A stretch of 64,000 nucleotides of DNA from Pseudomonas parakoreensis (GTDB lineage: Bacteria > Pseudomonadota > Gammaproteobacteria > Pseudomonadales > Pseudomonadaceae), in NCBI RefSeq assembly GCF_021602155.1, contig NZ_BQHY01000003.1:124001-188000 (forward strand), read 5' to 3'. The translations under genes were made by a program, and so were the position numbers. Under the pieces are notes generated by a model. It did no database searches. It was not told the origin of the DNA and saw nothing but the letters and a program-made list of their open reading frames with translations. Within the stretch, counting starts at the first letter, position 1. Each line of letters opens with the position of its first letter. Below, one piece after another: positions 1 through 8,043 of this stretch.

Positions 1-413
1 CAGCCGGCGCCGCCAATGCTTATCACGGCGTGCAAGCGGCACAGATCGGCGCGCAGGCGTTGATCTCTCGTGAGCGCGGTGCGGCGGCCGAAGCCAATAA
101 TCAGGCGCAGTTGCAGGCCAGCCTCGCCCGTGATCAAGCCAGTGCCAGCGCCCGTGAAATCAATGCGGCGGCGCAGGCCGCGGACCTTAAGTTCAGCGCT
201 GAACAGAAAGCCTACGCCAGTGCCGGTCAGGCGTTCGTGCTTGAGCAATATCTGAGTCAGCTCAGCCTGGGGCTGAGCAAGGCCAAACTGTTGGTACTCG
301 ACCACCGTTTAGGCGGCAGCAGCAATGCGCCGACCATCGACCTGCGTACGTTCACGCTGCCGGCTGATCCGACGCCTGCGCGTACCACCGCTCAACCAGG
401 AGTTGCCCCTTGA
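1..413 (+). CDS. SPFH/HflK-like membrane protein, C-terminal fragment (5' end outside window)
   Basis: The reading frame is open from the left edge to the TGA at 411-413, so only the last 136 or so residues are seen. The visible part is an Ala/Gln/Glu-rich helix of the kind that follows an SPFH (band 7) domain, then a segment with an AFVLEQYL-like stretch and a Pro/Thr-rich tail. This matches the C-terminal end of HflK-type protease-modulator proteins. The stop overlaps the TTG start of the next SPFH gene, so the two are almost certainly cotranscribed and translationally coupled. The N-terminal membrane anchor and the SPFH core cannot be checked here. In other bacteria HflK/HflC complexes surround FtsH; whether this paralogue does so is unknown. 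Confidence 0.8.
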   Translation, partial: AGAANAYHGVQAAQIGAQALISRERGAAAEANNQAQLQASLARDQASASAREINAAAQAADLKFSAEQKAYASAGQAFVLEQYLSQLSLGLSKAKLLVLDHRLGGSSNAPTIDLRTFTLPADPTPARTTAQPGVAP

Positions 414-1456
414 GCCAGTCGCACACTCACGATTCCCATGACCACAGCGGCCACGATCACGGCCACACCGGGCATCACCATCATCATGGGCATCATCACC
501 ATCACCACGGTGCGCCGGAAGACGCGGGACCGTTCCCTTGGCGGCGGATGGGCTGGGCACTGTTGCTGGTGGGGTTTGCCATCGCGGCGGCGAGCCTGGT
601 GCAAGTGCGCTCGGGGGAGGCCACGGTCATCACCCGTTTCGGTAATCCCTCGCGGGTGCTGCTTGAGCCGGGTTTGAGCTGGCGCTGGCCGGCGCCGTTC
701 GAAGCGGCGATCCCGGTAGACCTGCGCTTGCGTACCACTTCCAGCGGTTTACAGGACGTCGGTACCCGCGACGGTTTGCGCATCATCGTTCAGGCCTACG
801 TGGCGTGGCAGGTGCAGGGCGATCCGGACAACGTACAGCGTTTCATGCGCGCGGTGCAGAACCAGCCGGACGAAGCGGCGCGGCAGATTCGCACGTTTGT
901 CGGTTCGGCGCTGGAAACCACCGCCAGCAGTTTCGACCTGGCGGATCTGGTGAATACCGATGCCGGCAAAGTGCGTATTGCCGAGTTCGAAGCGCAACTG
1001 CGTCAGCAGATCGACCAGCAGTTGCTGGCCACTTACGGTGTGCGTGTGGTGCAGGTGGGCATCGAACGCCTGACCTTGCCTTCGGTCACGCTCACCGCCA
1101 CGGTCGATCGGATGCGCGCCGAGCGTGAAACAATTGCCACCGAACGCACCGCCATCGGCAAGCGAGAAGCGGCGCAAATTCGATCTGCCGCCGAGCGCGA
1201 TGCGCGAATTGTCCAGGCCGATGCCACGGTGAAAGCGGCAGAAATCGAAGCGCAATCCCGAGTCGAAGCGGCGCAAATTTATGGCCGTGCCTACGCTGGA
1301 TCGCCGCAGTTGTACAACCTGCTGCGTTCGCTGGACACCCTGGGCACTATCGTCACGCCGGACACCAAGCTGATCCTGCGTACCGACGCCGCACCATTCC
1401 GCGTGCTGGTGGACGGCCCGCCGAATGTCGAAAATAAATCCGGATCGCAGCCATGA
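410..1456 (+). CDS. SPFH/HflC-like protein with polyhistidine N-terminus
   Basis: A 348-residue protein. Residues 5-33 hold 18 histidines mixed with Asp, Gly and Ser. A single membrane helix follows (about 48-65), then an SPFH/band-7 domain (VRSGEATVITRFGNP onward) and a long Ala/Glu/Arg coiled coil (about 230-300). The start is TTG at 410, overlapping the upstream stop, with CAGGAG about 8 bases before it. The family forms oligomeric membrane cages or rafts. The His-rich head should lie in the cytosol if topology follows HflC variants with a cytosolic N-terminus, and could bind Zn, Ni, Co or Cu. The downstream P-type metal ATPase in the same operon makes a metal link plausible, but this is inference. 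Confidence 0.8.
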   Translation: MSQSHTHDSHDHSGHDHGHTGHHHHHGHHHHHHGAPEDAGPFPWRRMGWALLLVGFAIAAASLVQVRSGEATVITRFGNPSRVLLEPGLSWRWPAPFEAAIPVDLRLRTTSSGLQDVGTRDGLRIIVQAYVAWQVQGDPDNVQRFMRAVQNQPDEAARQIRTFVGSALETTASSFDLADLVNTDAGKVRIAEFEAQLRQQIDQQLLATYGVRVVQVGIERLTLPSVTLTATVDRMRAERETIATERTAIGKREAAQIRSAAERDARIVQADATVKAAEIEAQSRVEAAQIYGRAYAGSPQLYNLLRSLDTLGTIVTPDTKLILRTDAAPFRVLVDGPPNVENKSGSQP

Positions 1457-2514
1457 GTGATGAAGTTCCACGTGGAACACATTCGCTGAGCAGTCCGTGG
1501 ATTCAGGCCGGACGTTTGGCGTTTTTCGCCTTGTATGCTGTGACGGTATTGGCTGCGTTGGCTTGGGCATTTTCCAATGTGCGGCAGATCGATCCGCAAA
1601 ATCGGGCCGTGGTACTGCATTTTGGCGCGCTGCAGCGTATTCAGAATGCCGGGCTGTTGCTGGCCTGGCCGCAGCCGTTCGAGCAGGTGGTTTTACTACC
1701 GGCAGCGGATCGGGTGATTGAGCGCCGAGTGGAAAACCTGCTGCGCAGCAGCGAGGCGATCAAGGCTGATCGTGTAGCGACTTTCGCCACACCGCTGAGC
1801 GATGCCCTGGCCGGTTCCGGTTACTTGCTGACGGGGGACGCCGGCGTGGTGCAACTGGATGTGCGGGTGTTTTACAAAGTGACCGACCCTTACGACTTCG
1901 TCCTGCAGGGTGATCATGTGCTGCCGGCGCTGGATCGGCTGGTCACCCGCAGCGCTGTGGCTTTGACCGCCGCGCGGGATCTGGACACGATTCTGGTCGC
2001 CCGTCCGGAGTTGATCGGTGCTGATAACCAGGCCGCCGAAAGACGTGAGCGTCTGCGCGGTGATCTGGTGCAAGGCATCAACAAGCGCTTGGCTGAGTTG
2101 AAGGCAAGCGGGCAGGGCATCGGCATTGAAGTGGCGCGGGTCGACGTGCAGTCGAGTCTGCCGGATCCTGCGGTCAGCGCTTTTAATGCGGTTCTGACCG
2201 CCAGCCAGCAAGCCGACAAAGCCGTCGCCAATGCACGCACCGAAGCAGAAAAACTCACCCAGACCGCCAATGAACAAGCCGACCGCACCCTGCAAGTGGC
2301 CCACGCGCAGGCCAGCGAACGGCTGGCAAAAGCCGCTGCCGACACCGCCACGGTGCTGAGCCTGGCCAAAGCGCAACAACAGGGTACCGACCCGCAGATG
2401 CTCCTGCGGCTGTACCGTGAACGCATGCCGAAGATTCTCGGTCAGGCCGGTTCCGTGACCACGGTCGATCCGAAAGACGATTCCCGCCTGATCATTCAGG
2501 GAGCCAGCAAATGA
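1453..2514 (+). CDS. SPFH/HflK-like protease modulator family protein
   Basis: A 353-residue protein with one N-terminal membrane helix (about 18-38), an SPFH domain starting near IDPQNRAVVLHFGALQ, and a C-terminal Ala/Gln/Glu coiled coil (about 240-310). The ATG at 1453 overlaps the upstream TGA in an ATGA arrangement, and its own stop overlaps the next start in the same way, so it sits inside a tightly coupled four-gene operon. It is the third SPFH gene in a row. Genuine hflK-hflC normally lie downstream of hfq-hflX, which are absent here, so this is a paralogous set. I call the family with confidence but no specific function. Confidence 0.82.
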   Translation: MSDEVPRGTHSLSSPWIQAGRLAFFALYAVTVLAALAWAFSNVRQIDPQNRAVVLHFGALQRIQNAGLLLAWPQPFEQVVLLPAADRVIERRVENLLRSSEAIKADRVATFATPLSDALAGSGYLLTGDAGVVQLDVRVFYKVTDPYDFVLQGDHVLPALDRLVTRSAVALTAARDLDTILVARPELIGADNQAAERRERLRGDLVQGINKRLAELKASGQGIGIEVARVDVQSSLPDPAVSAFNAVLTASQQADKAVANARTEAEKLTQTANEQADRTLQVAHAQASERLAKAAADTATVLSLAKAQQQGTDPQMLLRLYRERMPKILGQAGSVTTVDPKDDSRLIIQGASK

Positions 2515-4418
2515 CTGCGACCACTGCCGCACCGAGCCTGTTGTCCTCGGCCGAACAGCGCCGCGCCGCACGGCAATTGACCCTGGCGATGCTCGCCCTT
2601 GGCTTGCTCGGCCTCGGTCTGCTCTGGCGCTGGCTATTACCGGAGCAAACCGGTGTCAGTCAGTTGCTGCTGGGTTTCGCTTCTCTATTGGTGGCGGTGC
2701 CGGTGATGCGCTCGGCGTGGTACAGCCTGCGTTATCCGAGCCTGCACGGCATCACCGATCAACTGATTGCCCTGGCGATGCTTGGTGCCTGGGCGACCGG
2801 GGATCTGCTGACCGCCGCGTTGCTGCCGATCATCATGATCTTCGGCCACGTGCTGGAAGAGCGCAGCGTGATCGGCTCGCAGGAAGCGATTCACGCCCTC
2901 GGCCAGTTGACCCGCAGCCACGCGCGCAAGATTCAGACCGATGGCTCGATCATCGAGGTCGATAACGGCACGCTTAAACCTGGCGACACGGTAGAGGTGC
3001 GAGCCGGAGATCGGGTGCCAGCGGATGGCCGAGTGTTGTCCGGCCAGGCCAGCCTCGACACGGCGTCGATTACCGGTGAGTCGGTTCCGGTGGAAACGGC
3101 GGTAGGCATGACTGTGTTTGGCGGCGCGATCAACCTCGACGGCTTGCTGCGCATCGAGGTGACCCGTACCGGCGATCAATCGACGCTGGGTAAGGTCATC
3201 GCGCTGATGCAGAACGCCGAGCGCTCGAAGCCGCCCATTACGCGCCTGCTTGAGCGCTATGCCGGTAGCTACATGGTGCTGGTGTTGTTGCTGGCAGCGG
3301 TGACCTGGTTTGTCACCCATGACGCGCAAGCGATGCTCGCAGTGTTGGTGGCGGCATGTCCCTGCGCTTTGGTGCTGTCGGCACCGGCCACAGCGATCGC
3401 CGGTGTGGCGGTGGCGGCGCGCCACGGCATTCTGATTCGCAGTTCGGCGTTCCTTGAGGAGTTGGCAGATCTCACGTCGCTGGTTGTCGACAAGACCGGC
3501 ACCCTGACTTACGGCACCTTGCGTTTGCAATCGATCAGCAGCCCACGGCTGGATCAGGCCTCGGTGATGGCACTGGCCGCCAGCCTCGGCGCGGCCAGCA
3601 GCCACCCGGTCAGTCGGGCGTTGGCGGGGTTGGTCGGTCAGGAGCAGAGCCTGCCGCTGACTGATATTCACGAGCGTCAGGGACTTGGGGTGGTCGCCAT
3701 GACCGCGCAAGGCGAGGCGGCGTTGGGCCGGCCCGAACTGTTCGCGCAACTGGGCATCGTCACCACCACCGTTCCCGAACACGACGGGCCGATTGCCGGA
3801 TTGGCACTGAATGGCGAATTTGTCGCCTGGCTGTTGCTGGCCGACAGCATCAAACCGGAAGCCCGCTTTGCCCTCAGCGAATTGCGCGAGCTCGGTCTGG
3901 GTCGCCAGTTGCTGCTGACCGGCGACCGCCAAAGTGTTGCTCAGACCCTGGCCCGCGAGGTCGGCCTGCAAGAGCTGGAAGCGCAGGCGCTGCCCGAGGA
4001 CAAACTCAACCGCGTACTGAAGGAAATCGACAACGGTTTTCGGCCGATGGTGGTGGGCGACGGCATCAATGATTCGCTGGCACTGAAGGCTGGAGTGGTC
4101 GGTGTCGCAATGGGCGCCGGCGGTGCTGACATTGCGCTGGCCTCGGCGGACATCGTGCTGATAGGCAGTGATCTACGTCGCCTCGGCACCTGTGTGCGAC
4201 TCAGTCGCCAGTGCCGCCGAACCTTGCAGGTTAACGTGATCATCGGTCTGGGCTGGACCTTGGCGATTGTCATCTTTGCTGCATTTGGCTGGCTCGGCGC
4301 GGCCGGGGCGATGATCGCCGCGCTGCTGCACAACCTCAGTACATTGCTGGTGTTGGGCAATGCCGGACGGCTGCTGCGATTTCAGGAGCCATTGCTCAAG
4401 CTCAAGGATGGTCCTTGA
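2511..4418 (+). CDS. P1B-type heavy-metal translocating ATPase lacking an N-terminal HMA domain
   Basis: A 635-residue cation pump. Visible motifs: TGES near residue 186 (actuator), CPC near 281 in the metal-path helix, DKTGTLT near 326 with the phosphorylated Asp, the SSHP motif near 363, TGDR, and GDGIND near 515. It starts directly with hydrophobic helices and has no GMxCxxC metal-binding domain. In the last helices the Zn/Cd-pump Lys (TM7) and Asp (TM8) are not present; TM8 reads ALLHNLSTLLVLGNAGRLL, with His-Asn where Zn pumps have Asp and Co-type pumps have His-Glu. The substrate therefore cannot be assigned. It overlaps the SPFH gene upstream by four bases (ATGA). Confidence 0.88.
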   Translation: MTATTAAPSLLSSAEQRRAARQLTLAMLALGLLGLGLLWRWLLPEQTGVSQLLLGFASLLVAVPVMRSAWYSLRYPSLHGITDQLIALAMLGAWATGDLLTAALLPIIMIFGHVLEERSVIGSQEAIHALGQLTRSHARKIQTDGSIIEVDNGTLKPGDTVEVRAGDRVPADGRVLSGQASLDTASITGESVPVETAVGMTVFGGAINLDGLLRIEVTRTGDQSTLGKVIALMQNAERSKPPITRLLERYAGSYMVLVLLLAAVTWFVTHDAQAMLAVLVAACPCALVLSAPATAIAGVAVAARHGILIRSSAFLEELADLTSLVVDKTGTLTYGTLRLQSISSPRLDQASVMALAASLGAASSHPVSRALAGLVGQEQSLPLTDIHERQGLGVVAMTAQGEAALGRPELFAQLGIVTTTVPEHDGPIAGLALNGEFVAWLLLADSIKPEARFALSELRELGLGRQLLLTGDRQSVAQTLAREVGLQELEAQALPEDKLNRVLKEIDNGFRPMVVGDGINDSLALKAGVVGVAMGAGGADIALASADIVLIGSDLRRLGTCVRLSRQCRRTLQVNVIIGLGWTLAIVIFAAFGWLGAAGAMIAALLHNLSTLLVLGNAGRLLRFQEPLLKLKDGP

Positions 4419-4588
4419 AATGAGTTGCAGCGAACTGTGCGCCGAATAGGCAGTCATCTATGTAGAAGACGCACACTTCATTGCCGGTTTCCGGGTCGAA
4501 AACACGGGTTGCATTCCGGCCTGCTGGAGCGTCTGAAACGATAGTCTCGGCTAATTAAATCGATAGCCTGCTATTTTTCAAGGATGGT

Positions 4589-4595
4589 CTACCCT
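4589..4595 (+). promoter_or_regulatory. candidate stationary-phase (RpoS-type) -10 element for cfa
   Basis: CTACCCT lies about 34 bases before the cfa start and differs at one position from the CTACACT form used by many sigma-S promoters; no good -35 is seen. cfa genes in Pseudomonas and enterobacteria are known to be RpoS-controlled, which is the main reason for flagging it. The rest of 4419-4629 shows no gene. Confidence 0.3.
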
Positions 4596-4629
4596 CAGAT
4601 CTGACGTCTGAAACAAGGGGGGATTTTCC

Positions 4630-5817
4630 ATGCTCGCGCAACTTCCACCGGCCTTACAGAATCTGCAGCTTCCTCTTCGCTTGCGACTCTGGGACGGCCA
4701 TGAGTTCAATCTGGGACCGACGCCCAGCGTCACCATCGTGGTCAAGGACCCGACGATGGTCACCCAGTTCACCCATCCAAGCCTCGACGCGCTGGGGGCG
4801 GCGTTTGTTGAAGGCAAGCTTGAACTGGAGGGCTCGATCAGCGAGGTCATCCGGGTCTGCGACGAATTGAGCGCCGCCTTGCTCGACGAAGATGAAGGCG
4901 CTCAGCCAGTGCGTGCAGTGCATGACAAGGAAACCGACGCCAAAGCCATTTCCTATCACTATGACCTGTCCAACGCGTTCTATCAGCTGTGGCTGGACAG
5001 CGACATGGCGTATTCCTGCGCGTATTTTGAAACGGGCAGCGAAACCTTGGAGCAGGCGCAGCAAGCCAAATTCCGTCATCTGTGTCGCAAGCTGCGTTTG
5101 CAGCCGGGCGATTACCTGCTGGATGTCGGTTGCGGCTGGGGTGGTCTGGCGCGTTACGCCGCGCGTGAATTCGGCGCCAAAGTGTTCGGCATCACCCTGA
5201 GCAAGGAACAGCTGGAACTGGCCCGTGAGCGCGTCAAGGCCGAAGGCCTGGAAGACCAGGTCGAACTGCAACTGCTCGACTACCGCGACCTGCCGCAGGA
5301 CGGGCGATTCGACAAGGTGGTCAGCGTCGGTATGTTCGAACACGTCGGCCACGCCAACCTCGCCGAATACTGCAAAGTCCTGTTTGGCGCGGTGAAGGAG
5401 GGCGGTCTGGTGATGAACCATGGCATCACCGCCAAGCACACCGACGGCCGGCCGGTGGGGCGCGGTGCCGGCGACTTCATCGAGAAATACGTGTTCCCCA
5501 ACGGCGAGTTGCCACACCTGGCGATGATCTCCGCCGAGATCAGCGAAGCCGGGCTGGAAATCGTCGATGTCGAAAGCCTGCGCCTGCATTACGCGCGCAC
5601 GCTGGATCACTGGAGCGAGCGGCTGGAGGATAACCTCGAGGCCGCCGGGAAACTGGTGCCGGATCAGGCGCTGCGCATCTGGCGCCTGTATCTGGCCGGG
5701 TGTGCCTACGCGTTTGCCCGGGGCTGGATCAATCTGCATCAGATTCTGGCAGTCAAGGCTCATCCGGACGGCAGCCATGAACTGCCCTGGACCCGTGACG
5801 ACATCTACAACCCTTGA
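4630..5817 (+). CDS. cfa: cyclopropane-fatty-acyl-phospholipid synthase
   Basis: A 395-residue S-adenosylmethionine-dependent enzyme that adds a methylene bridge to unsaturated acyl chains of membrane phospholipids, usually on entry to stationary phase. The SAM-binding motif LLDVGCGWGG is near residue 163; the conserved KxHYDLSN-type segment (ISYHYDLSNAFYQLWLD) and the FEHVGHANLAEY active-site region are present. Length is normal for the family. The ATG at 4630 is preceded by a strong AAGGGGGGA ribosome-binding site. It is separated by 211 bases from the ATPase operon and converges on cls, so it is probably its own transcription unit. Confidence 0.93.
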   Translation: MLAQLPPALQNLQLPLRLRLWDGHEFNLGPTPSVTIVVKDPTMVTQFTHPSLDALGAAFVEGKLELEGSISEVIRVCDELSAALLDEDEGAQPVRAVHDKETDAKAISYHYDLSNAFYQLWLDSDMAYSCAYFETGSETLEQAQQAKFRHLCRKLRLQPGDYLLDVGCGWGGLARYAAREFGAKVFGITLSKEQLELARERVKAEGLEDQVELQLLDYRDLPQDGRFDKVVSVGMFEHVGHANLAEYCKVLFGAVKEGGLVMNHGITAKHTDGRPVGRGAGDFIEKYVFPNGELPHLAMISAEISEAGLEIVDVESLRLHYARTLDHWSERLEDNLEAAGKLVPDQALRIWRLYLAGCAYAFARGWINLHQILAVKAHPDGSHELPWTRDDIYNP

Positions 5818-5830
5818 TGCCTGAACCATG

Positions 5831-5849
5831 CCCTCTCCCTTGGAGAGGG
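5831..5849. terminator. perfect hairpin between convergent cfa and cls
   Basis: CCCTCTCC, a three-base loop, then GGAGAGGG gives an 8-bp perfect stem in the 42-base gap between the two convergent genes. There is no clear U-tract on either side, so it may be a weak bidirectional terminator or simply a repeat-type hairpin. Confidence 0.5.
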
Positions 5850-5859
5850 TGATGGGCTT

Positions 5860-7299
5860 CTAGAGAATCGGTGAAATAAGCCGGGCGATCCGCATGCCGA
5901 GCTGTTGCAGGCGGTGGATCTCCCGGCTTTCCTCTTTGGCAACCTCGTAAGCCTGCTCGAAATCATCGTTGAGCATACGTTCCACATGGGCGGCGAATTC
6001 GCTGTCGACGGTCAGTAGCATCACTTCGAAATTCAGCCGGAACGAACGGTTGTCCAGATTGGCGCTGCCGATGGCGCTGATTTCGCTGTCGATCAACACC
6101 ACTTTCTGATGCAGGAACCCCGGTTCGTAGCGGAACACCCGCACGCCGGCGCGCACCGCTTCGAATGCGTACAGGCTGGACGCGGCGTAGACGATGCGGT
6201 GATCGGGGCGCGATGGCAGCAGCAGGCGCACGTCGACGCCGCGCAGCACCGCCAGGCGCAACGCGGCGAACACGGCTTCATCGGGAATGAAGTACGGGCT
6301 GGTGATCCACACCCGCTCGGTTGCGGCGTGGATCGCTTCGACGAAGAACAGCGAACAGGTTTCGTAGGCGTCGGCCGGTCCGCTGGCCAGCAACTGACAG
6401 AGCACGCCGTCGTCCGGGTAAACATCCGGCAGGATCAGCGGCGGCAATGTGCGCGCAGCCCAGAACCAATCCTCGGCAAATGACTCCTGCATGCAGGCCA
6501 CTACCGGCCCGCGCACTTGCACATGGGTATCGCGCCATGGCGCCAACGGCGGCTTCTCGCCCATGTATTCATCGCCAACGTTGTGCCCGCCAACAAAGCC
6601 GAGCACGCCATCGACCACGACGATTTTTCGGTGGTTGCGGAAATTCACCTGGAAGCGATTGAGCCAGCCGCTACGTGTGGCGAAGGCTTTGACCTCGACA
6701 CCGCCATCGCGCAACGCCTGTACATAACTGTGGGGCAGGGCGTGGCTGCCGATGCGGTCGTAGAGCAGATAAATCGCCACGCCTTCGGCAGCTTTCTTCA
6801 GCAACAGATCGCGCAGGCGCTGTCCGAGGCGGTCGTCATGGATGATGAAGAACTGGATCAGTACGGCTTCGCGCGCTTGATCGATGGCCTGGAAAATCGC
6901 CTCGAAGGTCGCGTGGCCATTCACCAGCAGTTGCACTTCGTTATTCGCCAGGCATGGCATCCGCCCCAGTTTGGGCATGGCCCGTAGCGAGGCATAGGCA
7001 TTTGAGGCGCGGGCGGTGAGGGCTTCTTCGACCCACGGTCGCCAGTTCAACTCGGAGATCGCCTGGCGCATCTGTTCGTTGGCCTGGCGCCGTGCCTTGA
7101 TATAGCCGTCGAAGGTGCTGCGGCCGAAAACCAGATAAGGGATGAGTGTCAGGTAGGGAATGAAAATCAGCGACAATGCCCAGGCGATCGAGCCTTGGGC
7201 GGTGCGAACGGTCAGCACCGCGTGGATCGCGGCGATCAAGCCGAGGCTATGTATGAGGGCGATCAGATAGCCGAAAATGTGCGGTCCAAAATAATCCAT
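5860..7299 (-). CDS. cls: cardiolipin synthase
   Basis: A 479-residue membrane enzyme that joins two phosphatidylglycerols (or PG with another lipid) to form cardiolipin. Two N-terminal membrane helices are followed by two phospholipase D HKD motifs: [10 protein letters not shown] near residue 225 and [10 protein letters not shown] near 396, each followed by the usual G-G/S-x-N segment. I placed the start at the ATG giving [11 protein letters not shown], with AGGAG and AAGG upstream; an in-frame ATG 14 codons earlier lacks such support and would add an untypical polar leader. Convergent with cfa; both act on membrane lipids. Confidence 0.93.
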   Translation of the reverse strand: MDYFGPHIFGYLIALIHSLGLIAAIHAVLTVRTAQGSIAWALSLIFIPYLTLIPYLVFGRSTFDGYIKARRQANEQMRQAISELNWRPWVEEALTARASNAYASLRAMPKLGRMPCLANNEVQLLVNGHATFEAIFQAIDQAREAVLIQFFIIHDDRLGQRLRDLLLKKAAEGVAIYLLYDRIGSHALPHSYVQALRDGGVEVKAFATRSGWLNRFQVNFRNHRKIVVVDGVLGFVGGHNVGDEYMGEKPPLAPWRDTHVQVRGPVVACMQESFAEDWFWAARTLPPLILPDVYPDDGVLCQLLASGPADAYETCSLFFVEAIHAATERVWITSPYFIPDEAVFAALRLAVLRGVDVRLLLPSRPDHRIVYAASSLYAFEAVRAGVRVFRYEPGFLHQKVVLIDSEISAIGSANLDNRSFRLNFEVMLLTVDSEFAAHVERMLNDDFEQAYEVAKEESREIHRLQQLGMRIARLISPIL

Positions 7300-7430
7300 G
7301 GGGCAGCCTTGCTCCTGAAGACTCAATGCGTAACAGACCATGTTCCGAGGCGAATGTCGCTATTTAATTGGTGCATGAACCGAAGCAATCGGCTGACGTC
7401 TAACGGCCACTACTGATCAGGAGTTTTTCG

Positions 7431-7949
7431 ATGAACGTTCGTCTGCTGGGTTTGGCGCTGGGCCTGGGTTTGGCAATGCCGGTGGTTGCGCAGGCGCAAA
7501 TGCTGCAGCCGGGGCTGTGGGAAATGACCTCGAGCAACGTCAAGGTCGATGACCAGCCCATGGATGTGCAATCGATCCTCGGCCAGTTGCAAGGCCAGAT
7601 GACCCCGCAACAGCGGGCGGCGCTGGAGAAGAACGGGATCAACATCGGCGGCAAGGGCATTCGTGCCTGCCTGACGCCGCAGCAGGTCGCGACCAACGAT
7701 ATTCCGCTGGCCGATCCGCAGTCGGGCTGCAAGCAGCAGATCACCGAGCGCACCGGCAACCAGTGGAAATTCCGCTTCAGCTGCCCGAAAGCGCAAGGCA
7801 CGGGTGTCGCGACGTTCCTCAGTGATCGTGAGTTCACCACCGTGGCCAACGGCACATTCAATGCGATCGGAATCAACCAGAAGGGCAGTCTGGAAACCCG
7901 TGCGGTGTGGTTGGGTCAGGATTGCGGCACTGTGAAGCCAAGAGCTTAA
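7431..7949 (+). CDS. exported DUF3617 family protein
   Basis: A 172-residue protein with a clear signal peptide (residues 1 to about 22, cleavage after the AQA region). The mature part has the family pattern: LQPGLWEMT near the N-terminus, a long Gln-rich middle (QSILGQLQGQMTPQQRAALE), and paired cysteines in RACLTPQ and SGCKQQ, then FSC. DUF3617 proteins are periplasmic in many proteobacteria with no established function. An AGGAG ribosome-binding site precedes the ATG. It is divergent from cls and followed by a REP pair, so it looks monocistronic. Confidence 0.85.
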   Translation: MNVRLLGLALGLGLAMPVVAQAQMLQPGLWEMTSSNVKVDDQPMDVQSILGQLQGQMTPQQRAALEKNGINIGGKGIRACLTPQQVATNDIPLADPQSGCKQQITERTGNQWKFRFSCPKAQGTGVATFLSDREFTTVANGTFNAIGINQKGSLETRAVWLGQDCGTVKPRA

Positions 7950-7953
7950 AAGC

Positions 7954-8021
7954 TTCGCGAGCAAGCTCGCTCCCACAGGGCCAGCGCGATTCCTGATGGG
8001 AGCGAGCCTGCTCGCGAAGAC
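7954..8021. repeat. REP doublet, GCGAGC/GCTCGC class
   Basis: Two inverted copies of the TTCGCGAGCA-GGCTCGCTCCCA unit, separated by about 20 bases, between the convergent ends of the DUF3617 gene and pyrC. The same class recurs at 24484 and 58353. Confidence 0.85.
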
Positions 8022-8043
8022 GTTCTGTCAGACACCTGATCAT

